Positions 1 to 8,904 of a stretch of DNA of 32,193 nucleotides are shown in pieces (the first letter of the stretch is position 1; each line of letters opens with the position of its first letter). The stretch lies in NCBI GenBank assembly GCA_026014875.1, contig JAOZHO010000046.1, positions 1 to 32,193 of the forward strand, in the 5' to 3' direction. The stretch is from Candidatus Bathyarchaeota archaeon. GTDB lineage: Archaea; Thermoproteota; Bathyarchaeia; TCS64. The notes beneath the pieces were generated by a model. The model did not search any database. It worked only from the letters and a program-made list of their open reading frames with translations, and was not told the origin of the DNA. The position numbers and the translations under genes are program-made.

Positions 1-193
1 AGAGCGACGAGCCCCGTTTCATCGATGCATGAGTCTGCCCATTCTCCACGACAAAGTTTTTATGGGCACTCTCATCACCTGATCTGTAGCCTGAGGAGAT
101 GCTTATGGGGTATCGCTTTGTTGCTCCCCCGGAGGGGAGTTGAAGGGTTCTTCCAGGTATACCTAACTAGTCCTCGGGCCGATGCGGACACCG

Positions 194-200
194 TTATAAA
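194..200 (+). promoter_or_regulatory. TATA box of valS
   Basis: TTATAAA lies about 70 bases before the valS ATG at 269. The expected start of transcription, about 25 bases downstream, gives a leader of roughly 45 nt that contains the AAAGGAG ribosome binding site. No gene is visible in bases 1-193. Confidence 0.45.
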
Positions 201-268
201 CCCCAGCAGTACCACTATCCCCATTCAAATCCAGGGTCATCGTCCGCAAGAAGAAAGGAGTGAACAAG

Positions 269-2716
269 ATGAATAGACTTTCAAGAAAGATAGATTTCCT
301 CGAGAACGAGAAGAAATGGCAATCGCTCTGGGAGGAGCGCGGAATACACGCATACGACTGGGAGGACGACTCCCGACCCCGGTACAGCGTCGACACGCCC
401 CCGCCCTACCCGAGCGGGGATTTCCACATGGGGAACGTCCTCAACTGGACATACTTCGACATGAGGGCCCGGTTCAAGAGGATGCAGGGCTTCAATGTCC
501 ACTTCCCCCAGGGATGGGACTGCCACGGGCTCCCCACCGAGGTCGCAGTGGAGAAGGCCAAGGGGATCAGGCGCTCCGATCTGCCCCCCGACCAGTTCAG
601 GGCCCTCTGCGAGGAGTGGATCGAGCAGTACATCGGAATCATGAAGGAGGCGGTGATCCGGCTGGGCTGCAGCGTCGACTGGAGCCTCGAGTACCGCACC
701 ATGGATCCCCAGTACATCGGGAAGGTCCAGAGAAGCTTCCTCATCCTCTACGACAAGGACATGATCTACAAGGGGGAGCACCCCATCAACTGGTGCCCCC
801 GGTGCGAGACAGCGATCGCCGACGCCGAGGTGGAGCGCCAGAATAAGACAGGGAAGATCTATACCATCGCCTTCAGCGTCGAGGGCAAGGACCTCCTCAT
901 CGCCACCACCAGGCCAGAGTACATCCCCGCCTGCGTGGCCATCGGGGTACACCCCGACGACGACAGATTCAACCCCCTCATCGGGAAGGAGGCGAAGCTC
1001 CCCGACTCCGAGAGAACAGTATCCATCATCGCGAACGCCGAGGTCGACCCCGAGTTCGGCACCGGGACAATGATGATCTGCACCTACGGGGACAAGGCCG
1101 ACGTCGTAGCCGTGGCCCGGTATAAGCTCCCGGTGATCAAGCTCATCGACGGGAAGGGGATATTGACTGATGCGGCTGGGAAGTACTCGGGGATGGGAGT
1201 CGAGGAGGCGAGAAAGGCTATCGTGGCCGACCTCGAGGAAGCTGGTCTCCTCCGCGGGGTCGAGAGCATCAGTCAGGAGGTGGGGGCCTGCTGGAGGTGC
1301 TACACCCTGATAGAGGTGGTGGCCACCGATCAGTGGTTCATGAGGACCATGAGCCTCACCGACGACGTGGTCCGAACCGCGATGGAGATCAAGTGGTTCC
1401 CCGACTGGATGCGCCACAGGATCATAGACTGGGCCACGGGCCTCGACTGGGACTGGGTTCTGAGCAGGCAGAGGGTGTTCGCTACCCCCATACCCGCCTG
1501 GTACTGCAAGGGATGCGGGAAGATCCGGCTGGCTAAGCCCGAGGAGTTACCCGTAGATCCCAGAGTCACCGCCATCCAGGACACCTGCGAGTGCGGGGGC
1601 ACCGAGTGGGTGGGGGAGACCGACGTTCTTGACACGTGGTTCGATTCTAGTCTCACCTGCGCCATCCACGCAGGGTGGCCTGACAGGGAGGACTGGAGGA
1701 ACCTGTTCCCTGCCTCGGTGCACCCCAGCGGACAGGACATCATCAGGACCTGGGCATACTACCTCATGGTGCGCCACCTCGCCCTCTTCGGGGAAACCGC
1801 CTACGATTCGGTTCTCATCAACGGAATGGTGCTGGGAAGCGACGGCCGCAAGATGAGTAAGAGCCTCGGCAACTTCGTCGCCTCTCCGGAGGTCTTCGAC
1901 AAGTACGGCTCCGACTCCGCCAGGATGTGGGCAGCCACAGGCGGGAGCACGGGCACAGATATCCCGTTCAGGTGGGCCGATGTCGAGTACGGATGGAGGT
2001 TCATCAGGAAGCTCTGGAACGCCTGCCGCTTCGCCAGCATGAGGCTTGAGGATTTTGAGCCAGGCGAAAGTCCTCAGCTGGAGCTCTTGGACAAGTGGAT
2101 CCTGTCCAAGCTCGAGAAGGTGGTGAAGCTGGCCACGGATGAATTCGAGGAGTGCCGATTCATGAACGCCGCCGACGCCACTCGGAACTATGTCTGGCAC
2201 GTCTTCTGCGACCACTACCTTGAGGCGGTGAAGCACAGGCTCTACGGGGAGGGAGAGGAGAAGGCGGCCGCCCAGTGGACCCTCCACCACTCCGTGAGGC
2301 GGATGCTCCAGCTCCTCGCCCCGGTAATGCCCCACATAACCGAGGAGATCTACAGCATCATGTACACTGAGGGCGAGAAGGACAGCATCCATCTGAGCCA
2401 ATGGCCCGAGCTCGATGAAGCCCTCGTGGACGAGGAAGCGGAGGCGCACGGGGATCTGATCATCGCGGTGATCAGGGATATCCGGCGAGAGAAAAACAAG
2501 CGAGGCATCCCCCTCAACGCGCCCCTGGAACAGGTCTCAGTCTACACCCCAAACGCCAGGGAGGCTGAGAGTCTGGTTCTGGGGATCGAGGACATCTCGG
2601 CCACTATGAAGGCTGAGAGCGTCGAGATCTATGAGGGGGAGGGCGGGGATCAACCCGTTGAAGGCTACGATGGCGTGAGGTTCTCTTTCTCTGTCCAAGA
2701 GCAGCAGGACGAGTAG
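269..2716 (+). CDS. valS: Valyl-tRNA synthetase, archaeal type
   Basis: Class I aminoacyl-tRNA synthetase that charges tRNA-Val and edits mischarged threonine. The HIGH-type motif appears as HMGN near residue 53 after PPPYPSG. The KMSKS loop (RKMSKSLGN) is in the second half, and CPRC, CKGC and CECGG motifs suggest bound zinc. The central insertion with TTRPEY is the CP1 editing domain. At about 815 residues it is shorter than bacterial ValRS and lacks the C-terminal coiled coil, as usual in archaea. The ATG at 269 is preferred over an in-frame GTG at 260 because AAAGGAG (254-260) is an ideal ribosome binding site for 269 and overlaps the GTG. It converges on aRF1 across a hairpin terminator. 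Confidence 0.97.
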   Translation: MNRLSRKIDFLENEKKWQSLWEERGIHAYDWEDDSRPRYSVDTPPPYPSGDFHMGNVLNWTYFDMRARFKRMQGFNVHFPQGWDCHGLPTEVAVEKAKGIRRSDLPPDQFRALCEEWIEQYIGIMKEAVIRLGCSVDWSLEYRTMDPQYIGKVQRSFLILYDKDMIYKGEHPINWCPRCETAIADAEVERQNKTGKIYTIAFSVEGKDLLIATTRPEYIPACVAIGVHPDDDRFNPLIGKEAKLPDSERTVSIIANAEVDPEFGTGTMMICTYGDKADVVAVARYKLPVIKLIDGKGILTDAAGKYSGMGVEEARKAIVADLEEAGLLRGVESISQEVGACWRCYTLIEVVATDQWFMRTMSLTDDVVRTAMEIKWFPDWMRHRIIDWATGLDWDWVLSRQRVFATPIPAWYCKGCGKIRLAKPEELPVDPRVTAIQDTCECGGTEWVGETDVLDTWFDSSLTCAIHAGWPDREDWRNLFPASVHPSGQDIIRTWAYYLMVRHLALFGETAYDSVLINGMVLGSDGRKMSKSLGNFVASPEVFDKYGSDSARMWAATGGSTGTDIPFRWADVEYGWRFIRKLWNACRFASMRLEDFEPGESPQLELLDKWILSKLEKVVKLATDEFEECRFMNAADATRNYVWHVFCDHYLEAVKHRLYGEGEEKAAAQWTLHHSVRRMLQLLAPVMPHITEEIYSIMYTEGEKDSIHLSQWPELDEALVDEEAEAHGDLIIAVIRDIRREKNKRGIPLNAPLEQVSVYTPNAREAESLVLGIEDISATMKAESVEIYEGEGGDQPVEGYDGVRFSFSVQEQQDE

Positions 2717-2722
2717 GCACCC

Positions 2723-2745
2723 ATCCCCCTATTGGGGGATCTTTT
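2723..2745. terminator. Shared hairpin terminator between valS and aRF1
   Basis: A perfect 7-bp inverted repeat, ATCCCCC / GGGGGAT with a 4-nt loop (2723-2740), is followed by CTTTTCC. It lies between two convergent stop codons and could end transcription from both sides. Confidence 0.6.
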
Positions 2746-2746
2746 C

Positions 2747-4009
2747 CTAACTGAATTGGCGGTATTTAAGAATCACAGCGATTCCGCCGAAAGACTTGAG
2801 GAGCATTTCCCCCTCCTCGGTCTCGGAGGAGATCACCTCGATCTTGGCGTCTGTACCCTCGGCCATCTTGACGAGGGCCTCGAAGAGGTCCTCTTTCTCG
2901 ATGAGCTCATAGCTCCCGTTTCCACACCTGAGGCAGCTGAGGTCCCCGATCTTTTCCTCGTACTCCCCCATCTCGTCGAGGTCCACGATCTTGGTCTCGA
3001 TGTAACCGCAATCCCTGCACTTCAGCTTCAGGATAGCTCTGCGGATTCCCTCGCTCAGGAGGAGGGTCCTGATGTTGCTCACCTTGAGGGCCTGAAGGAT
3101 CTCCTTCTCACCGTATGTGGCGAGCCCCGTCTCCTGGCCCACGTTGTAAAGGAAGTCCTGGACCACCTTCCTCTCCTCGTAGAACCGGACGTTCTTTATG
3201 AACTCCCGGCTTCGCTCCACGACCTCCTTCACCCCCTCGTGACCGGTGTACCCGGTGTCCACGGTGGTGAGGATCTGATCCTTGAGCTCGTAGTGGAGGT
3301 AGTTGCCCTTGAGGAAGTCCTCCTTGGTAGGGCCGGGTCCCCCCACGATGATCCCCTTCAGGTGCGGGGCGTTGCGGAATATCTCGGTCATGTGCTTCCC
3401 GACCCTGGTGAAGAACTCGTTGAGATGCATCTGCCGGAGCCTCTCGTACCGTCTGGCGCTCTGGCCCCCGGCCCGGGTTTTCCCGGCTACTCCAGAGCTG
3501 ATGTCTTTGACGATGTCCGCCCTCTTCCCCTTGAGCATGGCGAAGGTGGCGGCCTTGGAGTCGATGACCAGAACCCCGAAGGCATCCTCGGACCTCAGTA
3601 ACTCGAAGAGAGGTTTAAGCATGAACTCGTGCTCGCACCTGTAGTAGTAGATCCCGATGGGCTCAGGGGGGATGAGGACGTAAGTCTCCATGTCCCCGAC
3701 GCCCAGCTGGTTGCTCGCTATGTTGCCCGCGAATAGGACGAGTCCGGTGTCCGGTATCTTCCTGTAGAGCTTGAGCTGCTCCATCGCCTTGGTGAGGGCG
3801 TCTTGGACGTTTTTCTTGGTGGTCTTGGACTTGATGTTCCCCGCGGTGCCCCACTCTGTGCGGAGGTCGTTCATCACCTCGCTGATCTGCTTCCCCGGGG
3901 GGATGTAGACCGTGATGAGCTCGGTCCCCCTGCCCTGCTTCTTCTCCAGCATCTCCAGCATCCGCTGGAACCGGAACCTAATCAGAGAGCTGTTCTCTTC
4001 CTTAGACAT
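2747..4009 (-). CDS. prf1: Peptide chain release factor subunit 1 (aRF1)
   Basis: Archaeal homologue of eRF1; it recognises all three stop codons and triggers peptidyl-tRNA hydrolysis. With a start at 4009 the NIKS motif is at residues 58-61, the stop-decoding YxCxxxF motif is Y123-C125-F129, and the catalytic GGQ loop is at 181-183, followed by SARRYER. Two CxxC pairs in the C-terminal domain (CRDC and CLRC) suggest a zinc mini-domain. The frame stays open to a GTG at 4048, but a TATATA at 4051-4056 on this strand would put the transcript start inside that extension, so the ATG at 4009 is preferred. This gives 420 residues, normal for the family. Confidence 0.96.
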   Translation of the reverse strand: MSKEENSSLIRFRFQRMLEMLEKKQGRGTELITVYIPPGKQISEVMNDLRTEWGTAGNIKSKTTKKNVQDALTKAMEQLKLYRKIPDTGLVLFAGNIASNQLGVGDMETYVLIPPEPIGIYYYRCEHEFMLKPLFELLRSEDAFGVLVIDSKAATFAMLKGKRADIVKDISSGVAGKTRAGGQSARRYERLRQMHLNEFFTRVGKHMTEIFRNAPHLKGIIVGGPGPTKEDFLKGNYLHYELKDQILTTVDTGYTGHEGVKEVVERSREFIKNVRFYEERKVVQDFLYNVGQETGLATYGEKEILQALKVSNIRTLLLSEGIRRAILKLKCRDCGYIETKIVDLDEMGEYEEKIGDLSCLRCGNGSYELIEKEDLFEALVKMAEGTDAKIEVISSETEEGEMLLKSFGGIAVILKYRQFS

Positions 4010-4050
4010 GGGAGTTTCTCCGCGGATGGTCAAATTACCGGTCCTCACGT

Positions 4051-4056
4051 TATATA
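4051..4056 (-). promoter_or_regulatory. TATA box of aRF1
   Basis: TATATA on the minus strand, about 42 bases before the ATG at 4009. The predicted leader is 15-20 nt. This site decides the start codon of the gene. The remaining bases to 4184 show no gene. Confidence 0.5.
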
Positions 4057-4184
4057 CGTTACTGAGAATCGCTCTTCGACTGGATTGAATGCCCTAACCT
4101 ATTGTGGAGTGGATGCGAAGCCGAGGCAATAAGGTTTCAAACCGATATGGGAACTTATGTCCTATCCTTGGAACCGACGGGAGA

Positions 4185-6131
4185 CTATTTCCTAGAAAAT
4201 ACCAACTTCAGAGAACTCCTATAAACCGTTGCTGCCACCGCTGTTGCCAAGAATGCGGCGTAGAGCCCAATGTTCCCCACGTTGAGTTGGTTCCCAAAGT
4301 CGTACGCTTGGTCTATCCCGGGGCCCCGGACATCGACGTCGACAGAACTGAAGGGCAGAATGCTGGTCAGAACCATAGTATATTTCCCGGGTTCAACTTC
4401 CCTGGTCCGCTTGCCCCCGACGTAGACCTCTGCCCCCGTGACCGGGCGTCCATCGGAGGCGTAGTAGACGTCGAGGCTCACTGTGGTCTTCCCGGGGACG
4501 ATGGTGCTCACGGTCTCGTCCACCAATATCTCGTCCCACAGGATCGAGACCTTGTTCGATGCGAAGCCCGTGATGCCGTGCTCGTCATCGACTATGGATG
4601 ACCCCGTCAGCGTCCTGGAGCCCACCTCATCGCTGATCAGCGTACCATCCAGGTTCACCTCGCCTGTGAAGGGCGCTCCGTCATACTCGTAGGTGGCGAC
4701 GACATCCACGGGAGCCCTCCTACCCACCTCGGTTCTTCCGCCGGGGTAGACTAGCTCCACCTCCACTCTGTCCCAGACGACGTTGGCGTAGTTGGACGAG
4801 AATGAGCGTATCCCGTTGAGGTTGTCGGTGACGTGGGCCACCTCCAAGAGGAGCTCCCCCACGGAATTCTTCTTAAGGATGGCCGGGGTCAGATCGATGT
4901 CGAGGAACTCCGTGACGTCGAAACCGTCCGACTGATATGTTCCCTTCCATGTGACCTCCGCTTCCTGCCCCAGGTCGATCCGGTAGTCGGCAGCCTGGAG
5001 TTCTACGTAGATGGCGTCCCACTTCACCTCCACCACATTGGTGTCGAAGGAGGTGAGGCCATAATAGGGATCTTCGACCCCTTGGACGAAATAGTCCTTG
5101 GCCCCCACCTTGTGGCTGGTGACGGAGTCCCTGTTGAGGGTGATCTCCCCGTAGAAAGGCTCCGAGTTGTACCAGTAGTGGGCGGACCACGAGATGCCCG
5201 CCTCCGCCCCCACGTCGATCCTCTCCTTCCTCGCCTCCAATGTGACCACAACTTCGTCGAAGACTACCTGCTCCGCGTTCGAGACGAAGGTGCTCACGTC
5301 GTACTTGGTGTCGAAGATGGATTCGACGGCGTAGGTATAGACCCCTGGCTCCTCCTGTTCAAGGGAGTGGTTGAACTCGATCCACCCCTGGAAGACGGCC
5401 CCGTCGAGCTCGTGGAATGCGGTCCACTCGAATTCGGCCTCGCTCCCCGTGTCTATTCGATCCTCTTCGACCCAGAATGTCACGTTCACCCTGTCCGATA
5501 TTATCTCTACAGTATCTGTTTCGAACTGGGTGATGCCGTACTGGGTGTCGTCGATGTCCTCGACGAAATAAGTTCGGGGTCCAAGCTCGGTGGAAGTGAA
5601 ATTAGGGTAATTAAAGATGAGCTCCCCCTGGAAAGGGGCGTCGTCGGAAGCGTAGTAAGCGTCGATCCTGATAGGGGCCACGGTGTCGACTCCGATGCGG
5701 TCCTCGGGGGTAATGAGCTCTACGATAACCTTGTCGAAGACGGTGGACGAGTTGGGGACCAGCTGCTGGAAGGGCGTCTCTGAGCCCCCGGAGACGATTC
5801 GGTCGATGGTGAGGTTCATCCTCCCGACGTCCCACGACGAGACCTGGACTATGGCCCACCCTTGAGCGTTCGTGTACCATTGGCCGGGGACCTCGTTGAA
5901 GTAGACTTTCAACCCGGGAGCCGGGGTTCTTGTGTCGGTGTTCGAGACATGGTACCCGAGGTACGTCGTCCCGAATCTGACGTCCGTCCGCTCCTTGGCG
6001 GCGTAGATCATGTCTACAGTGAGCAGAGGATCAGCTCTCACGGGCCCGATGAGATTCATCCCCAGAAGCCCAGTGCCATTCAGGAGGGTCAGCAATAGGA
6101 TTAGGCGTGGGATGAGGCGTCTCCTTTCCAT
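4185..6131 (-). CDS. Secreted, membrane-anchored protein with six tandem Ig-like repeats
   Basis: The protein has 648 residues. An N-terminal signal sequence (basic MERRR, hydrophobic to about 32, VRADP) and a C-terminal hydrophobic segment near 621-637 followed by basic residues suggest a surface protein anchored at its C-terminus. From about residue 133 there are six tandem units of about 80 residues starting near 133, 213, 292, 372, 454 and 533. Each unit opens with the pattern D-x-V-x-V-E-L, then E-R-I-D-V-G, then a Y-x-x-x-G-x-P-F-x-G-E strand, and closes with Y-G-I-T-x-F and a V-x-W-D. This looks like an Ig-like beta-sandwich array. The last two units are the most divergent. Function is unknown; a structural or adhesive surface role is inferred. 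Confidence 0.85.
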   Translation of the reverse strand: MERRRLIPRLILLLTLLNGTGLLGMNLIGPVRADPLLTVDMIYAAKERTDVRFGTTYLGYHVSNTDTRTPAPGLKVYFNEVPGQWYTNAQGWAIVQVSSWDVGRMNLTIDRIVSGGSETPFQQLVPNSSTVFDKVIVELITPEDRIGVDTVAPIRIDAYYASDDAPFQGELIFNYPNFTSTELGPRTYFVEDIDDTQYGITQFETDTVEIISDRVNVTFWVEEDRIDTGSEAEFEWTAFHELDGAVFQGWIEFNHSLEQEEPGVYTYAVESIFDTKYDVSTFVSNAEQVVFDEVVVTLEARKERIDVGAEAGISWSAHYWYNSEPFYGEITLNRDSVTSHKVGAKDYFVQGVEDPYYGLTSFDTNVVEVKWDAIYVELQAADYRIDLGQEAEVTWKGTYQSDGFDVTEFLDIDLTPAILKKNSVGELLLEVAHVTDNLNGIRSFSSNYANVVWDRVEVELVYPGGRTEVGRRAPVDVVATYEYDGAPFTGEVNLDGTLISDEVGSRTLTGSSIVDDEHGITGFASNKVSILWDEILVDETVSTIVPGKTTVSLDVYYASDGRPVTGAEVYVGGKRTREVEPGKYTMVLTSILPFSSVDVDVRGPGIDQAYDFGNQLNVGNIGLYAAFLATAVAATVYRSSLKLVFSRK

Positions 6132-6152
6132 TGTCAGGACGGAAGCAGATAT

Positions 6153-6180
6153 CGATAAATAATTTATTAATTTATAATTC
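6153..6180. promoter_or_regulatory. AT-rich promoter region for the Ig-repeat surface protein
   Basis: A strongly AT-rich block (TAAATAATTTATTAATTTATAA) lies about 22-49 bases upstream of the minus-strand start at 6131. It contains several TATA-like options, so the exact box is not resolved. Confidence 0.4.
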
Positions 6181-6250
6181 TGGTCTCTGATGAGTTAGAC
6201 TGATTCTTCTCTCTCGTCCATCGTGGGGCGATGTGAGCCTCGTGATCTAG

Positions 6251-6258
6251 TATATATT
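6251..6258 (+). promoter_or_regulatory. TATA box of the adenosine deaminase gene
   Basis: TATATATT is about 45 bases before the GTG at 6300. A transcript start near 6280 would leave room for the GGAGGGAG ribosome binding site (6287-6294). Confidence 0.5.
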
Positions 6259-6299
6259 GTGCTGATGTTTATCGCATTCTAATTGTGGAGGGAGTCTCT

Positions 6300-7517
6300 G
6301 TGGAGTATTCTGAGGAACTGATTAGGGATCTGCCTAAGAGCGATATCCATGTCCATCTGGGGGGCTCTATGAGGGCGGAGTCCCTGATCGAGATGGCTCA
6401 GGAGAGGGGCGTGGTGCTTCCCGCTGAGACTCCGGAGGGGCTGCGGAGGGAGGTCTTCAAGGATAGGTACAGCAACCTCGAAGAGTACCTCCACGGCTTC
6501 TCCTATACGAGCGCCGTCCTCCGGGACCCTGATTCCTTGGAGAGGGCGGCTTACGAGCTTTGCCTCGACTGTCAGGAGGAGGGCGTGCGCTACCTCGAGG
6601 TGCGGCTCTCCCCCCAGCTCCACACCGGGGAAGATAGCACCATTCCCACGGTCCTCTCCGCCGTGGCCAAAGGGATCAGGAGGGCGGAAAAGGGCTTCAA
6701 CGGCCGCCCTGGCGTCGCGTGCGGGCGGGAGCCCCCGTTTAAGGCGGGGATCATCGTTGCCGCGCTGCGTCACTTCGCCCCCGGTTTCTCCCGGACATAC
6801 CGGGATATGCTCAAGATATTCGAGGATCTCCCCCGGGATCAGGTCTTCGGTCTCGCGAGCGAGGCTTTGGTTCACGCGAGTGTGCGGGCCCGGGACGAGC
6901 TTGGGGTGCCTGTCGTGGGCGTGGATCTGGCGGGGAGGGAGCACGGATACCCTGCTGAGGACCACGCTAAGGCCTACCAGATCGCTCATGAGGCGTTCCT
7001 CGGGAAGACCGTTCATGCGGGGGAAGACTATGGGCCCGAGTCGATCTTCCAGGCCATCACCGAGTGCCATGCCGATCGCATCGGCCACGGGACCTGGCTC
7101 TTTGACTCGGATCAGATTCAGGACCCTGGGATCACGGACCGGCAGGGGTACGTGGATCGGCTCGTCCAGTATATAGCTGACAGGCGTATCACCGTGGAGG
7201 TCTGCCTCACATCGAATCTCCAGACCATCCCGGCTATGAAGTCGCTGAGGGATCACCCCTTCGGGAAGATGCGCCAGTCCAGGCTCTCGGTCACGCTATG
7301 CACAGATAACCGCCTCGTCTCCCGGACGACGGTGAGCCGTGAGATAGGGCTTGCTGTGGAAGCGTTCGGGCTCATGCCCAAGGAGTTGGGGGACATCCTC
7401 GTCTACGGTTTCAAGCGGTCTTTCTACCCGGGACCCTACCTGGAGAAGCGGGAGTACGTGAGGCATATCATCGATTACAGGGACGAGGTGTTCCGGCGTC
7501 ACGGGGTCGAGCTGTGA
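6300..7517 (+). CDS. add: Adenosine deaminase family protein
   Basis: TIM-barrel deaminase converting adenosine (or a related aminopurine) to inosine with a catalytic zinc. It begins with the family signature LPKSDIHVHLGGS (metal ligands H17 and H19). The catalytic VHAGED (H239, E242), the DRIGHG loop (H263), VEVCLTSNLQT and LCTDNR (D336) follow. The position after the zinc-binding Asp is Asn rather than Asp; I recall TDNRL in many bacterial and archaeal members, so this is probably not a defect. The GTG at 6300 has GGAGGGAG seven bases upstream; the GTG at 6285 overlaps that site and is less likely. About 405 residues. The exact substrate cannot be told from sequence alone. Confidence 0.9.
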   Translation: MEYSEELIRDLPKSDIHVHLGGSMRAESLIEMAQERGVVLPAETPEGLRREVFKDRYSNLEEYLHGFSYTSAVLRDPDSLERAAYELCLDCQEEGVRYLEVRLSPQLHTGEDSTIPTVLSAVAKGIRRAEKGFNGRPGVACGREPPFKAGIIVAALRHFAPGFSRTYRDMLKIFEDLPRDQVFGLASEALVHASVRARDELGVPVVGVDLAGREHGYPAEDHAKAYQIAHEAFLGKTVHAGEDYGPESIFQAITECHADRIGHGTWLFDSDQIQDPGITDRQGYVDRLVQYIADRRITVEVCLTSNLQTIPAMKSLRDHPFGKMRQSRLSVTLCTDNRLVSRTTVSREIGLAVEAFGLMPKELGDILVYGFKRSFYPGPYLEKREYVRHIIDYRDEVFRRHGVEL

Positions 7518-7603
7518 GCGGCACGTCAAAGGCTTACCGGTTCCAAAGGATTAAGTGAGCTCGGGTCTACTGACGGATCGATCTGACCCTAGGAGGATCA
7601 CCC

Positions 7604-7939
7604 TTGCCCCCCGATCTCGAGCTCGAAGTGTTCCGCGGCCTTTCTCTTAACATCATCCAAGGGGGGAGGAGGATAGGGTTCATTGACGCCTGGGAGGACG
7701 ATGACGTCGAGAAGGGGGTCTGGGTCGAGTACGTCTACGTCCTCGAGAAGTTCCGGAATTCTGGTTTCGGTTCCGAGGCGATGAGGCGGGCTATCGCCCG
7801 CTGGGGGAGGATGGGGTACGAGCGGGTCTCTCTTGATGACATTCACTGGGAGAAGCCTGAGGACTTTTGGGGGGAGCTCGGGTTCGCTGGCGGGGGGAAG
7901 AGGAGTGCCCTCGTGATTCGGGATGCTCCTTGGCTCTAG
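7604..7939 (+). CDS. Small GNAT-family N-acetyltransferase
   Basis: A 111-residue protein with a minimal GNAT fold. WVEYVYVLEKFRNSGFGSEAM (about residues 45-65) is strand beta-4 plus the acetyl-CoA pyrophosphate loop (R/Q-x-x-G-x-G/A pattern), and FWGELGF near the end is the typical C-terminal motif. The start is a TTG with AGGAGG 7 bases upstream. It is shorter than the usual 140-160 residues because it lacks much of the N-terminal part. The acceptor substrate is unknown. It converges on and overlaps the 3' end of the UMP kinase gene by 4 bases. Confidence 0.75.
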   Translation: MPPDLELEVFRGLSLNIIQGGRRIGFIDAWEDDDVEKGVWVEYVYVLEKFRNSGFGSEAMRRAIARWGRMGYERVSLDDIHWEKPEDFWGELGFAGGGKRSALVIRDAPWL

Positions 7940-8604
7940 CGGACCTCGGTGCCGTTGTGTCCCCCTTCGATGGCTCTTGCGATCTCCTGGGGGTCTGTGC
8001 CATCGATGAATGTGATGGGGAGTTTGAGCTTCTTGGCGCGTCTCACGGCTTTCAGGTCGAAGAGTCCGTACTCTCCCGGGGCCTGCTCGGCGTTCTCCAG
8101 TATGATCTTTTCGAGCCAGTAGTGGGTGATGTGGGGGAGTTTGACTGCGTCGGGGTTGATGTCGGGGTTTCTGTCGTAGACTCCGTCGACGTCTGTGGCG
8201 TTGATGACTAGTTCGGCTTGGGCGGCTTGGGCGAAGAGGACTGTTCTGTAGTCGGTGCTGGATCCGGGTAGGTGTCCTCCGCCGACGAGGATTTTGTCGT
8301 TCATGTTTCGTTTGATCTCGCTGCCTCTGCGGTGTATGTGGGGGTGGGCGTGGGGGCCCAGGGCGGCGATGAGGAGGAGGGCGTTGAGGTGGGTGGCGTG
8401 GATGCCGAGGCGGTCCTGGGTGTAGGGGGGTGCTCCCAGTTGTTTGGCGAGTTTGATCCAGTGTCGGGCGGTTCTGCCGCCTCCGGTGACTACTATGAGT
8501 TGGTGGCCTCGTTCCTTCAGTTCGATTAGTGTGGTGGCGTACTTGGTGTAGGCTTCGGGGGTGTGGGTGAGGAGGCTTCCGCCGAGGCTGATGGCGACTC
8601 TCAT
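7936..8604 (-). CDS. pyrH: UMP kinase, archaeal type
   Basis: Amino-acid-kinase-fold enzyme phosphorylating UMP to UDP in pyrimidine synthesis. The N-terminus MRVAISLGGSLL is the phosphate-binding GG loop, VTGGGRTARHWI follows near residue 40, and NATDVDGVYDRNP near residue 137 is the ATP-site signature. GEYGLFDLKAV and a closing FIDGTDP near the C-terminus match archaeal PyrH. 222 residues is typical. A TATA-like CATAAATC (8627-8634) about 25 bases before the ATG suggests a leaderless message. The gene diverges from the tRNA-Leu. Confidence 0.92.
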   Translation of the reverse strand: MRVAISLGGSLLTHTPEAYTKYATTLIELKERGHQLIVVTGGGRTARHWIKLAKQLGAPPYTQDRLGIHATHLNALLLIAALGPHAHPHIHRRGSEIKRNMNDKILVGGGHLPGSSTDYRTVLFAQAAQAELVINATDVDGVYDRNPDINPDAVKLPHITHYWLEKIILENAEQAPGEYGLFDLKAVRRAKKLKLPITFIDGTDPQEIARAIEGGHNGTEVR

Positions 8605-8656
8605 GGTTGGGTGGTTGTGTTGGTTTGATTTATGGGTTGGGTGTGCTGGGGAACGG

Positions 8657-8663
8657 TTTTAAG
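8657..8663 (+). promoter_or_regulatory. Putative TATA box of tRNA-Leu
   Basis: GTTTTAA lies 27-33 bases before the 5' end of the tRNA, the usual archaeal spacing. Confidence 0.4.
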
Positions 8664-8688
8664 GTTCTTGTGTTGATTGGTTGGTTGG

Positions 8689-8771
8689 GCGGGGGTTCCC
8701 GAGTGGTCAAAGGGGCGGGACTCAAGATCCTGTAGCTCAGGCTTCCGAGGGTTCGAATCCCTCCCTCCGCA
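8689..8771 (+). tRNA. tRNA-Leu (anticodon CAA)
   Basis: The acceptor stem GCGGGGG pairs with CCTCCGC (one G-U). The anticodon stem CGGGA/TCCTG encloses CTCAAGA, giving anticodon CAA. A long variable arm (class II) and a T arm GAGGG-TTCGAAT-CCCTC follow, with discriminator A at 8771. CCA is not encoded and no intron is seen. The gene borders the accessory region to its right, a common position for integration hot spots, but no second copy of its 3' end was found in the window. Confidence 0.95.
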
Positions 8772-8785
8772 CTTTTTTATTTTTT
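8772..8785 (+). terminator. T-rich terminator after tRNA-Leu
   Basis: Two runs of six T separated by one A directly follow the tRNA, typical of archaeal oligo-T termination. Confidence 0.65.
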
Positions 8786-8904
8786 GTTTGGTGGTGTTTG
8801 GGGTATTTTTTGGGGTTGTTTCGTTGTTTTACGTGTTTTCAGGGTTGGGTTTGGGTGGTGTTTGCTACTGTACAGCTACTGAACTGCTTCATGCGGTGTG
8901 GGCT

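Noticed and set aside
281-1417. Long antisense frames over valS, the Ig-repeat protein and adenosine deaminase
   Set aside because: These arise from the high GC content and codon bias of the real genes; none shows motifs, a start signal or its own promoter.
7305-7313. Adenosine deaminase lacking the second active-site Asp (TDNR)
   Set aside because: From memory this Asn occurs widely in one subfamily, so it is not treated as an inactivating change.
8741-8771. tRNA 3' end as an att site
   Set aside because: I looked for a second copy of the T-arm and acceptor sequence across the window and found none.
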